Source: Candidatus Gastranaerophilales bacterium (GTDB taxonomy: Bacteria > Cyanobacteriota > Vampirovibrionia > Gastranaerophilales > Gastranaerophilaceae). From it: a DNA stretch of 64,000 nt. The notes beneath the pieces are model-generated. The model did not search any database, was not told the DNA's origin, and worked only from the letters and a program-made list of their open reading frames with translations. The position numbers and the translations under genes are program-made. The number at the start of each line of letters is the position of its first letter. The stretch's first letter is position 1. Below, one piece after another: positions 46,498 through 54,817 of the stretch. The DNA lies in contig JAEEHV010000043.1 of assembly GCA_016280955.1 (NCBI GenBank), positions 1-64,000 on the forward strand, written 5' to 3'.

Positions 46498-48197
46498 AAT
46501 TTTCTAAAAAAAACATTTGCATATATGCTCTTTTATTGGTGTTTTTAACATTTCTGACTATTAATAATTATTACGAAAGAATAGGCGAACAGACAATAAA
46601 AGATGTAATATCGCCGGTTGAATTTTCATTTGAAAACGGTGAAATTTACAAAATTGAAAATTGCCAAATTTTTGATGCCGGATACACACAAAATAATAAA
46701 ATCCTTGCCGAAAAACTTAAAATAACTGAAGATGAAGCATTTATTCTCGGTAATTTGGGAATGTATTTTACCAAAAACATATTGCTAAACAGAAAAGTTC
46801 ATCCTCAGGAAAATGATTTAATATATAACAAATTTTCATACAGTACCAGACTGGAAAACTCACCTTTCTGTATTAAAGATGGTACTCCCGCAAATCCGAA
46901 TGCATTTCAGAAACAAATCGAATACGTTAAAAAGAGTAACTACGTCATTATTGATTTGGATACGGATAAATCATATAAATTGTCCGAGGAAAATCTTAAA
47001 AATATTAAAAACTTTGTCTTAATAAGAAAAGGCAATATAAAAACAAATACCGTAAATAATAAACAAGAAACAATATCAAATAATTCAAAATACCCTCATT
47101 CCGTAACATCAGAAAATATTAAGCTCATAGTCTCTGATTTTACCTCTAAAACTATGCCTGACAGAAATTGTTCTTCGGACATTTGCAGAGAAATTTTATC
47201 CAATATAAATAAATCAAAAACTTCAATCGACATTGCAATATATGGTTATTCTTCGACTCCGGTAATTGAAGAAGCCCTGAAAAATGCTGTTGCAAGAGGT
47301 GTTAAAATAAGACTGATTTATGATATTGATTCACAGGGAAATAATATTTATCCTGATACCGGAATTTTAACAAAATTAATTTCCGAAATAAAAAACGACA
47401 GCAACTCAAAAGAAGTCAACAATACTATGCATGATAAATTTTACATTTTCGACAGCAAAATTGTCATAACAGGCTCCGCAAACCTTTCGCATACGGATAT
47501 GTCAGGGTACAATTCTAACATAATTGCAGTTATAAACTCGGAAAAAACGGCAAAGTTTTTTGAGGATGAATTTAATCAGATGTTTAGCGGTAAATTCCAC
47601 AATGACAAAATATCCATACCGAATAAAACAGACACAAACATAGAAGTATTCTTTTCACCGCAGGATAAGCCCATAACAAACCGCGTGCTCAGATTAATAC
47701 AGGATTCCAAACAATATATCTACATTCCTGCTTTTGTTATTACCGAAAAAAGAATAACTTCGGAATTAATTAAAGCAAAAAACAGGGGAGTTGATGTAAA
47801 AGTTATAACCGATGCCCTTAATGCTTCAACACAACATTCAAAACATAAAGAACTTCGTGCAGCAAATATTAGTGTAAAAGCAGAAAACTATGCCGGTAAA
47901 ATGCACTCAAAATCAATGATAATTGATGATACGTATGTTGTTTTAGGCTCAATGAATTTTTCTAACAGCGGAGAAAATAAAAACGACGAAAATGTTATTG
48001 TGCTGAAGGATACAAAAGCTGCAAAATTTTATCGTGAATTTTTTGAATACCAATGGAATAAAATACCTGATAAGTGGCTAAAATATACCCCCAGAGCCGA
48101 AGGTAAAGATTCAATCGGCTCATGCTCAGACGGAATCGACAACAACTATGACGGAAAAACAGATAAAGATGATACTGCCTGCAAGCGAAAAAATTAA
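46491..48197 (+). CDS. phospholipase D-like protein with N-terminal membrane anchor
   Basis: This 568-residue protein has an N-terminal hydrophobic segment (about 7-24, NICIYALLLVFLTFLTI; anchor or uncleaved signal) and a novel ~200-residue domain. Two PLD motifs follow: HDKFYIFDSKIVITGSANLS and HSKSMIIDDTYVVLGSMNFS. Both HxK units are intact, so a phosphodiesterase active site (nuclease or lipase type) can form within one chain. The C-terminus (CSDGIDNNYDGKTDKDDTAC) resembles a Cys-bounded calcium-binding loop. It probably acts outside the inner membrane. Its start overlaps the kinase gene by 7 bases. Confidence 0.88.
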   Translation: MLKFSKKNICIYALLLVFLTFLTINNYYERIGEQTIKDVISPVEFSFENGEIYKIENCQIFDAGYTQNNKILAEKLKITEDEAFILGNLGMYFTKNILLNRKVHPQENDLIYNKFSYSTRLENSPFCIKDGTPANPNAFQKQIEYVKKSNYVIIDLDTDKSYKLSEENLKNIKNFVLIRKGNIKTNTVNNKQETISNNSKYPHSVTSENIKLIVSDFTSKTMPDRNCSSDICREILSNINKSKTSIDIAIYGYSSTPVIEEALKNAVARGVKIRLIYDIDSQGNNIYPDTGILTKLISEIKNDSNSKEVNNTMHDKFYIFDSKIVITGSANLSHTDMSGYNSNIIAVINSEKTAKFFEDEFNQMFSGKFHNDKISIPNKTDTNIEVFFSPQDKPITNRVLRLIQDSKQYIYIPAFVITEKRITSELIKAKNRGVDVKVITDALNASTQHSKHKELRAANISVKAENYAGKMHSKSMIIDDTYVVLGSMNFSNSGENKNDENVIVLKDTKAAKFYREFFEYQWNKIPDKWLKYTPRAEGKDSIGSCSDGIDNNYDGKTDKDDTACKRKN

Positions 48198-48742
48198 CGT
48201 TTAAAAGCTCCCCAAGCACGAATAAAACCTTTTTCGTACTTTATCAGATAGTATCCGCCTTCTTTTACATAATCAATTGTTGCTTCCATGTGTTCATATT
48301 CCTGCGGCGGCGTTGCTCCTGTTACGGTATATTTTTTATTAATAATTTCCTGCATTTTATCTTTCCGCTTTTTCTTTGCCCTTGCCCGTTTTTCATCTTT
48401 TGTAAGTTCTTTTTTTGAAGCATACAATTTTCTGACTTCACTTTTGTTTTCTTCAAGTTTAAACACAGGAACAATCGCCCTTAGTTCTTTTGATTCTATC
48501 AGGTACAAAAATTCCCTGTCATCAGAGAGTGCAAGCTGATAATATCCGGGAGCTATAAAATTTCCGTTATGGTCAGGTATATAGTCAGGAATCAGCAGTG
48601 GCGGCTGCTCGTCTGTCGGTATGGAATATCTGTATATACTGCCCTGATGAACCGTTAATCCTGACGGTATAACAGGATATGGTGCAGCCGGTGCCAAATA
48701 ATCTATATCTCTGAGGGCTGGTGTAACAATTCCGTCTATCAT
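48194..48742 (-). CDS. unknown protein co-translated with rnpA
   Basis: This 182-residue protein has no recognised family. The first half is Pro/Tyr-rich (LAPAAPYPVIPSG), the middle has a strongly basic stretch (KKELTKDEKRARAKKKRKDK), and the C-terminus is a short beta-like segment (IDYVKEGGYYLIKYEKG). No signal or membrane segment is seen. It begins within the rnpA stop (4-base overlap), so translation is coupled to RNase P protein. That position is usually taken by yidD or yidC. Confidence 0.76.
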   Translation of the reverse strand: MIDGIVTPALRDIDYLAPAAPYPVIPSGLTVHQGSIYRYSIPTDEQPPLLIPDYIPDHNGNFIAPGYYQLALSDDREFLYLIESKELRAIVPVFKLEENKSEVRKLYASKKELTKDEKRARAKKKRKDKMQEIINKKYTVTGATPPQEYEHMEATIDYVKEGGYYLIKYEKGFIRAWGAFKR

Positions 48743-49083
48743 ATTTTATAAACCAACTTTCTTATAGCTTCATCTACAAATTTAAAATCTTTATCAATCA
48801 GTTTGGAAGAAGCAACAAATATAAGAGAAATGTATTTATCGGACACAGAACCTTCTTTAATTAAGAGTCTGTAGCTTTCCCGCATAAGCCGCTTAATTCT
48901 GTTTCGTTTTACTGCCCTTTTATGAATTTTTTTACTCACAACAAAACCTACTTTTGTCGGATAGTCATTATTCTTATTTTTACCGACAAACATTGTTATT
49001 CCGTCTTTATGGACAGCTTTACCTGTTTTATATGTAGCAGTGTAAGCAGAACGTTTTTTTAGCCTGTATTCCTTTGGTAACAT
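48739..49083 (-). CDS. rnpA: ribonuclease P protein component
   Basis: RnpA is the protein subunit of RNase P, which matures tRNA 5' ends. The 114-residue protein has the start MLPKEYRLKKRSAY and the RNR-box region HKRAVKRNRIKRLMRESYR. rpmH, which precedes rnpA in most bacteria, is absent; instead a divergent sigma-28-type gene lies upstream. TTTACA-N18-TATGAT ends 6 bases before the ATG, so the mRNA is probably leaderless. A coupled unknown gene follows. Confidence 0.95.
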   Translation of the reverse strand: MLPKEYRLKKRSAYTATYKTGKAVHKDGITMFVGKNKNNDYPTKVGFVVSKKIHKRAVKRNRIKRLMRESYRLLIKEGSVSDKYISLIFVASSKLIDKDFKFVDEAIRKLVYKI

Positions 49084-49089
49084 ACAAAC

Positions 49090-49119
49090 ATCATACTATA
49101 AGAAAAATACTCATGTAAA
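49090..49119 (-). promoter_or_regulatory. promoter of rnpA (predicted leaderless)
   Basis: On the minus strand: TTTACA, 18-base spacer, TATGAT, 6 bases, ATG. No ribosome site. Confidence 0.65.
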
Positions 49120-49156
49120 TAAATGTAACAATTTCTAAAAATCAACCGTATTTCTC

Positions 49157-49183
49157 TAAAGTTTTTATGAAAAAAACCGATAT
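49157..49183 (+). promoter_or_regulatory. flagellar sigma-28 (FliA)-type promoter
   Basis: TAAAGTTT (49157-49164), N11, ACCGATAT (49176-49183). The consensus is TAAAGTTT-N11-GCCGATAA, so the match is 14 of 16. It points at the 192-residue gene starting at 49208, which has a GTAAGGAG site. Confidence 0.8.
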
Positions 49184-49207
49184 ATCAACTGTAAGGAGAA
49201 TTAAATA

Positions 49208-49786
49208 ATGTCAGAAGATTTTGAAATAGATAAGGATTCTCAAGGGGAACAAGAAAATGAGTCAGGGACTCAGGAACGAAAAGTTATTGACGAAGCTAAT
49301 TATAAAGTCAGAGCACCCCGGGAAAACGGACCTACTGCTGTCGGCAGAGGCGGAGATCCTTTATTCAGACGTATTCGTGCTACAAAAGAACAGCTAATTG
49401 AACTTATGGAAGAAACTCAGACTGTTCAGGATTGGGTTCAGAGAGAAACCAGTAATAATGTAGCTTTAAGTTGTCTTGAAAATGAAGATTTAAAAGAAAT
49501 TTACTTTGCTATTAAAGACGGTTTCGGTGAATACGGAAGAATTTCACTGATGGGCTATAAAACTCCTTATGGTGTAGAAATACCAAGATTAAAAATATAT
49601 GATAAAAACGGTGAAGTAATAGAAGTTTTAACCGGACCTATGGCGATTGATGAACTTAACAGAAGGGCTGTTGCTTACAAAAATACACAAAAGGGCTATG
49701 AAGCACTGCCAATTGAAGGAAATGAACCGCAGGATGAATGTGTAATTGGCGATTATAGCGGTAATCCTGATGATTACGTTAATTAG
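49208..49786 (+). CDS. unknown protein under sigma-28-type promoter
   Basis: This 192-residue protein has no recognised family. The first ~45 residues are acidic, Gln/Glu-rich and disordered-looking. The rest is a mixed alpha/beta domain (for example QVQDWVQRET-like helices, here TVQDWVQRETSNN, then IPRLKIYDKNGEVIEVLTGP). There is no signal peptide or membrane segment. The upstream TAAAGTTT-N11-ACCGATAT promoter links it to late flagellar or chemotaxis expression. Its 3' end overlaps the convergent STAND gene by 8 bases. Confidence 0.8.
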   Translation: MSEDFEIDKDSQGEQENESGTQERKVIDEANYKVRAPRENGPTAVGRGGDPLFRRIRATKEQLIELMEETQTVQDWVQRETSNNVALSCLENEDLKEIYFAIKDGFGEYGRISLMGYKTPYGVEIPRLKIYDKNGEVIEVLTGPMAIDELNRRAVAYKNTQKGYEALPIEGNEPQDECVIGDYSGNPDDYVN

Positions 49787-52736
49787 AATTCTTTTTCAAT
49801 ACGATTCCGTTCATTTTACAAAATGACATAAGAACATTTAATTCGTCTTTAATTATTTTTGCAAGATGCTGATGCTCTGCTACTATCGGAACACTCTTGC
49901 TTGACTGAAACATCTTTAATGCCTGTTTTATATATACACCACGCATTGTAGATTTTGGCAATGCCAATTCCTGATAATATTTTGCATAAGCCAGATAATC
50001 TTTTACCAAAAGTTCCTGCATATCATATTTTTTAGCCATTGAGATAGATTTTTCAATATACACTTTTGCTGATTCAAAGTCTTGTTTTGCAATATATATT
50101 TCACCGATTAATTTATTAAACAAAGTAATAAAATAATAATTATTTATGTTCGGACTCTGTGCAATATCCAGAGCCTTTGCCGCAATATCCAATGAAAACT
50201 GCGTTCCTTTTGTAACAAGTTTTATACCGGCTATCAAATACCAGGACATTAAAACACCTGTAGCAATCTTTTCTTTTGCAAAATAACCGACCTGTTCGTC
50301 AAGAATTTCCAATGCTTTTTTATTTTCATTTTTATCTTTTAAAATTTTGGCGAGCAGAGTTTTTAGTATATTTTTCGTAAAATTATCATTTGCATTGTTT
50401 GCATAAGCAACAACATTGAATAAATCAGAGGTTAAATTGTCATATTCGTTTTTACTGAATTTGTTTAATACATCAATAAAATTCCACCTTGATATAATAT
50501 CCGCATCCATACTGTAAAGTGAAAATTCTTTCAGCACATCGCCAAGTATTTTTTCTGATACATTTATATCGCCTTTTACGGTATTTGCAAATGCGAGAGC
50601 CAAATGAACTTTGCAAAGAATCTTGTTATCAGTCATCTTATTTCTTTCAATAATGCTGAAAATCTGATTAATAACCTCAAACATTTTATTGTCACCCTGG
50701 AAAGTCAGTGCCTCAGCCAAATCAAAATATAAATCAAGCCAAATATCAAACAAATTATCCGCATCTATAACCGGCTGGTTTTTACCCTTTATAAGATACT
50801 TTTGTATAACCGGAAGTGTGTCATTTTCAACTGTTACGATTGCCTGACCGTAATTACCCAGACAAACAAGCGGTCTTACCGTTCGTGATTTAACCAAAGC
50901 TCTTTCCAGCTCCATTTCTTCAGGGATTTTTGCAAGTACACTTTCCGCACACTCAATCGCACCCCAATAATTTCCTTTTTTCATAGAAACCGAAGCAAGA
51001 TAACCCAGCAAATCAATATGCTCATATTCCTCGTTTTCATCCAACATCATTATAGCATTTTGCAAATACTCAAAAGATGCATCATAATCAATTGGTTCCA
51101 GTAATTTTCCTACCCTTGTGTATATATTTTTCTTTATTTTCTGGAACATAGGACTTGTCTTTTTCTCTATGAGCTTTAATGCCTGCTTCTGAGATATAAT
51201 ATACAAACTGATATCTCCAATATAAGAAGCCTGTTTCATTAGCATTGTCCAGATATTAAAAGACTGGTCATTATTATTAAGTTTCTGAACAATATATCCT
51301 AAAAGAGCAATCGAAGATTGTCTGTATCTGTTGATAATTTCATAAAGCCTGTTAATTATTTCTTCAAAATCATCATCATTTTTTACAATAGCAACTATCG
51401 TTTTCCAAATTGTCTGACTTTTAAATTCAAAAGCAAGATTATTAATCTGATTTATATAACCTCTGCTGACAAGAACTTCAAGGATACGTTCAAATTCCTG
51501 ATGAGAATTGTCATCAAAGTTTTCAAGCATTGCAGGATAAAATTTTGAACCTAAAACAGACATTGCACAAAGCACTCTGTAGGCATATACATCTTCCTGC
51601 CGCAAAATTTTCAGCCTGGTTTCTATCATAGACTCCACAGAATCATAAAAAGAATGCTTGAGCCCCAAACGTTTTATATCCTTGTATAACATTACCATTT
51701 GCTCAACAATAGCAGGATTGCCGGCCGCAATTTTTGTAATGAGTTTAACATAATCATCACTAATATCTACATCCCTGAACTGAGAAACCAAAGCTTTTAT
51801 CTGATTATCAGTAAATGGTGCAATTACCAAATCTGTATAATTTGCTTCAGATAACAAAGGAGAAGATACCAAACCCATGCCGGGTTTTGTATCTCTGGAA
51901 AGTATTATAAATTTACATCTCTGCAAAACATAATCATCACTCAGCAAATTATTTAAAAAGTCCAAAGACATTCCGTCAATATTCTCAAAACTGTCTATTA
52001 CAAATATTGTTTTGATTTTTTCAACAATTGTTAAAACAACTTTTTTCAGTATGACAAACATTTTTGCTTTATTTTTGTATATGTTTTCATACTTATCAAC
52101 ATTTTCAGGATAAAGAAAATTCAGCAGATCAAGAATTTCATCATTTGAAAGATTAGGAAAATCTTGTTTAAAAAATTTCATTGAATTTTTTTTAAGCTGC
52201 AAAGTATCCGGACAAAAATTATTTATATTGAAAAAAGTAAGAAATAAATCCTGAAAATATCCGAATGGAGAAAGCTGTGATACTTGTGTACAATTTCCGA
52301 TGAGCCAAACGAGCTTTGCATTTTTCAAATCGTTCATTACATAGCGGACAATGAGGTTTTTTCCTGAACCGCTGTCACCGCATAAAGTTATTACATTTGT
52401 ATCAACATCTTTTATTGAATCAATCAGTGAGGATTTAACTTTCTGCTGGGAATGTGCATCTGCAGAATATTCAAGCATATTAGCTTTGCGTCTGGCAGTA
52501 TTTTCAATTTCAGCAAATTCCAGACCGCATTTTCTGCAAAATTTTGCATCCGGAAAATTGGCTGCACCACAATCCGAACAAATTCTCAACAGCACTTTAT
52601 GACAATTTGAACATTCAACAGAATTTATAGGATTAACAAAACCACAGTCTTTACAAACAGAAGCAACCTTGGTTCCGCATTTCGTACACCTTAAAGCATT
52701 ATCATCAACCTTTGTTTTACATTTGGGACAAATCAT
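49779..52736 (-). CDS. zinc-ribbon STAND-type ATPase with TPR-like C-terminal region
   Basis: This 985-residue protein has six CxxC pairs in the first 70 residues, three tandem zinc ribbons. A STAND/AAA-like NTPase domain (about 100-400) follows, with P-loop GDSGSGKN (120-127) and Walker B-like FVIDSFENID (245-254). The rest (about 430-980) is a helical repeat region that looks like degenerate TPRs. The P-loop ends in Asn where Ser/Thr is normal. STAND proteins are signal-gated switches, and fusions of zinc ribbon, ATPase and TPR occur in bacterial signalling proteins. It is the third gene of an operon with the split-sigma-like and DUF1822-like genes, 12 bases after the former. Confidence 0.82.
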   Translation of the reverse strand: MICPKCKTKVDDNALRCTKCGTKVASVCKDCGFVNPINSVECSNCHKVLLRICSDCGAANFPDAKFCRKCGLEFAEIENTARRKANMLEYSADAHSQQKVKSSLIDSIKDVDTNVITLCGDSGSGKNLIVRYVMNDLKNAKLVWLIGNCTQVSQLSPFGYFQDLFLTFFNINNFCPDTLQLKKNSMKFFKQDFPNLSNDEILDLLNFLYPENVDKYENIYKNKAKMFVILKKVVLTIVEKIKTIFVIDSFENIDGMSLDFLNNLLSDDYVLQRCKFIILSRDTKPGMGLVSSPLLSEANYTDLVIAPFTDNQIKALVSQFRDVDISDDYVKLITKIAAGNPAIVEQMVMLYKDIKRLGLKHSFYDSVESMIETRLKILRQEDVYAYRVLCAMSVLGSKFYPAMLENFDDNSHQEFERILEVLVSRGYINQINNLAFEFKSQTIWKTIVAIVKNDDDFEEIINRLYEIINRYRQSSIALLGYIVQKLNNNDQSFNIWTMLMKQASYIGDISLYIISQKQALKLIEKKTSPMFQKIKKNIYTRVGKLLEPIDYDASFEYLQNAIMMLDENEEYEHIDLLGYLASVSMKKGNYWGAIECAESVLAKIPEEMELERALVKSRTVRPLVCLGNYGQAIVTVENDTLPVIQKYLIKGKNQPVIDADNLFDIWLDLYFDLAEALTFQGDNKMFEVINQIFSIIERNKMTDNKILCKVHLALAFANTVKGDINVSEKILGDVLKEFSLYSMDADIISRWNFIDVLNKFSKNEYDNLTSDLFNVVAYANNANDNFTKNILKTLLAKILKDKNENKKALEILDEQVGYFAKEKIATGVLMSWYLIAGIKLVTKGTQFSLDIAAKALDIAQSPNINNYYFITLFNKLIGEIYIAKQDFESAKVYIEKSISMAKKYDMQELLVKDYLAYAKYYQELALPKSTMRGVYIKQALKMFQSSKSVPIVAEHQHLAKIIKDELNVLMSFCKMNGIVLKKNSN

Positions 52737-52748
52737 GCAGTTAACCCT

Positions 52749-54800
52749 TTAGAATACATCCACCAACAAATTCAATGCAGACAGTACATCCGCTTTTTCC
52801 ATACCTAATTCTTTTGATATATCGTCAAGCGACATATTTTTCTTATATTTTAATTCAAAAATATTTAATATATTTAACTCAGCATGCTCTTTATGTAAAT
52901 CAAGAATTTTTTCTGATAAACAGCTCTGTTCAATATCATTATCAAATTTTTCTTTTGTTTCATAAGCAAAAACAGAATAATTAAGTGGCTTGAAGTGTTC
53001 TTCAGTTTCATGCGGCACCGTTTCTGCTGCAACAGGAATATCATCACTAACAAGTCCGATTACTTCTTCTGTACTGTGTCTGAAAGCCGGTTCAGAAGTA
53101 TTTTCAATCAAAGCCGAATCATCACTCGGTTCATAAGGAATCTCATCACTACTTGAATTAGCATGACCGATTGAGAAATCATCCTCTGTTTCGCTTAATT
53201 CTATATCACCGTCTTCCATTAACATTTCATCATTTTCAGCAGGAAAACCCAATTCCAATTCATCACTGTCAGTTTCCAACATATCATCTTCAGATACTTG
53301 CGGATGAATATCAAAATCTTCATTTTCATTAAAGACATCACCGCTAAATTCCTGCTCTTCCTGAATTGTTTCATCTTCGGTTAATTCATCTGTTTGAACT
53401 TCAAATAATTCTTCATTACCGGTTTCTTCAGAAAGTTCTGCCCCAAATTCATCATCTTCACTTGAATCAGAAACCATTTCTTCAGTATCGCTTTGCTCTG
53501 TACCCTCTGATACAATATCTTCCTCTTTATCATTATCAGCTTCAGTTTCCAAAGAATCATCTTCTTCTGCAAGCTCTGATAATACATCGTCAGAATCATC
53601 CAATGTATTTGAATTATATTCTACATCCTCTGTTTCTTCCGGGATCGAAACTACAACATCTTCGTTCTGTTCGGAAATATCCGAATTATCATCAAAGCTG
53701 AATGATTCCATCATATCGCTGTTATCATCCTGTAAATCAGAACTTTGTTCAGGAACTGCATCACCTAAATCAACCGCATCCATATCAGCAGAAATAACCG
53801 GTTCGTATTCTGTTGTTACAGTTTCCGAATCCTCAGCATCCGTAAATTCAACTTCATCCATCAAAGTACCATTAACCTCTGATTCAAAAGTTTCCTGAAC
53901 ATCATCCGTCAAATCAAAAGAATCCATTGTTGTTTCATCTGTATCAAGATATACATCTTTTTCTTCTTCAGATATAACTGTGTCTGAATCCTGAAGTTCT
54001 ACAACATCTTCTGTAATTTCAGTTTCTGTTTCCTCAAAAGAATCATTAATTTCTGAACTACCATCTGTATCAAGTAAAGAGCCTTCATTGGAAACTTCCC
54101 CAATATCGAACTCAGATATTTCATCAGCTATGGGTTCGGAATCGGATTCACTTAAAGCAAAATCATCCTCACCATCAGGCTGAGCACTATCTGTTGCAAC
54201 CTCATTTTCAACAGAAACTTCTTCTTCGGGTAATAATATTTCTTCTTTTTCTGCTTCAAGAATTTCGGTATCCGTAGTATCTTCCTGCTCAGATATAGAA
54301 TCCGAAGCTATTGAGTTTATCATATTATCGACATAAACTGAATTTGCTCTTTCTATTTCTATTTTTTCTTCTGTGTTATTATTTGTAACCACAGCTTCTT
54401 TTACTTCTTCAGTACCGGATGTTAAATCAAAAACATGAGGTGATGTAATTTTCGGTCCCCCGATATTAATGCCACTCCCAAAATCATTGTCTTCAGAAGT
54501 TTTTATGCTTTGCGGCGGCAATTCTTTAGGTGTTTCATCATTGAGTGCTGTTGCTACTGTCGGAGATGCAGTTGCTCTTTTAATATTATGCTTCTTGGAT
54601 ATTGTAATAATAGATGTTAAAACAATTTTATCTAAATACTTTTCAATAACCGACTCATTTTGTATCGAGTTTATTATAATTTCGGCATGTGAATAAACAT
54701 CGTCAATAATCTCCTCAACTATTGATTCACAGCCCGGAAATTTTCTGTTACTTTTTACTAATCGTTCTATCAAATTGTAATATTTGTTATTCGTATCCAT
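52749..54800 (-). CDS. acidic protein with sigma-factor-like ends (split region 2/region 4)
   Basis: This 683-residue protein has a small N-terminal helical domain (about 1-75) whose pattern (IVEEIIDDVYSHAEII ... YLDKIVLTSIITISKKHN) recalls ECF sigma region 2. A C-terminal ~60 residues (NILNIFELKYKKNMSLDDIS followed by KELGMEKADVLSALNLL) has the look of a sigma region 4 helix-turn-helix. About 540 residues of very acidic Glu/Asp/Ser low complexity separate them. Both sigma similarities are pattern-level inferences. It sits between the DUF1822-like membrane protein gene (17 bases upstream) and the STAND ATPase gene (12 bases downstream). Confidence 0.72.
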   Translation of the reverse strand: MDTNNKYYNLIERLVKSNRKFPGCESIVEEIIDDVYSHAEIIINSIQNESVIEKYLDKIVLTSIITISKKHNIKRATASPTVATALNDETPKELPPQSIKTSEDNDFGSGINIGGPKITSPHVFDLTSGTEEVKEAVVTNNNTEEKIEIERANSVYVDNMINSIASDSISEQEDTTDTEILEAEKEEILLPEEEVSVENEVATDSAQPDGEDDFALSESDSEPIADEISEFDIGEVSNEGSLLDTDGSSEINDSFEETETEITEDVVELQDSDTVISEEEKDVYLDTDETTMDSFDLTDDVQETFESEVNGTLMDEVEFTDAEDSETVTTEYEPVISADMDAVDLGDAVPEQSSDLQDDNSDMMESFSFDDNSDISEQNEDVVVSIPEETEDVEYNSNTLDDSDDVLSELAEEDDSLETEADNDKEEDIVSEGTEQSDTEEMVSDSSEDDEFGAELSEETGNEELFEVQTDELTEDETIQEEQEFSGDVFNENEDFDIHPQVSEDDMLETDSDELELGFPAENDEMLMEDGDIELSETEDDFSIGHANSSSDEIPYEPSDDSALIENTSEPAFRHSTEEVIGLVSDDIPVAAETVPHETEEHFKPLNYSVFAYETKEKFDNDIEQSCLSEKILDLHKEHAELNILNIFELKYKKNMSLDDISKELGMEKADVLSALNLLVDVF

Positions 54801-54817
54801 TAAAACTCTCTTCTATA

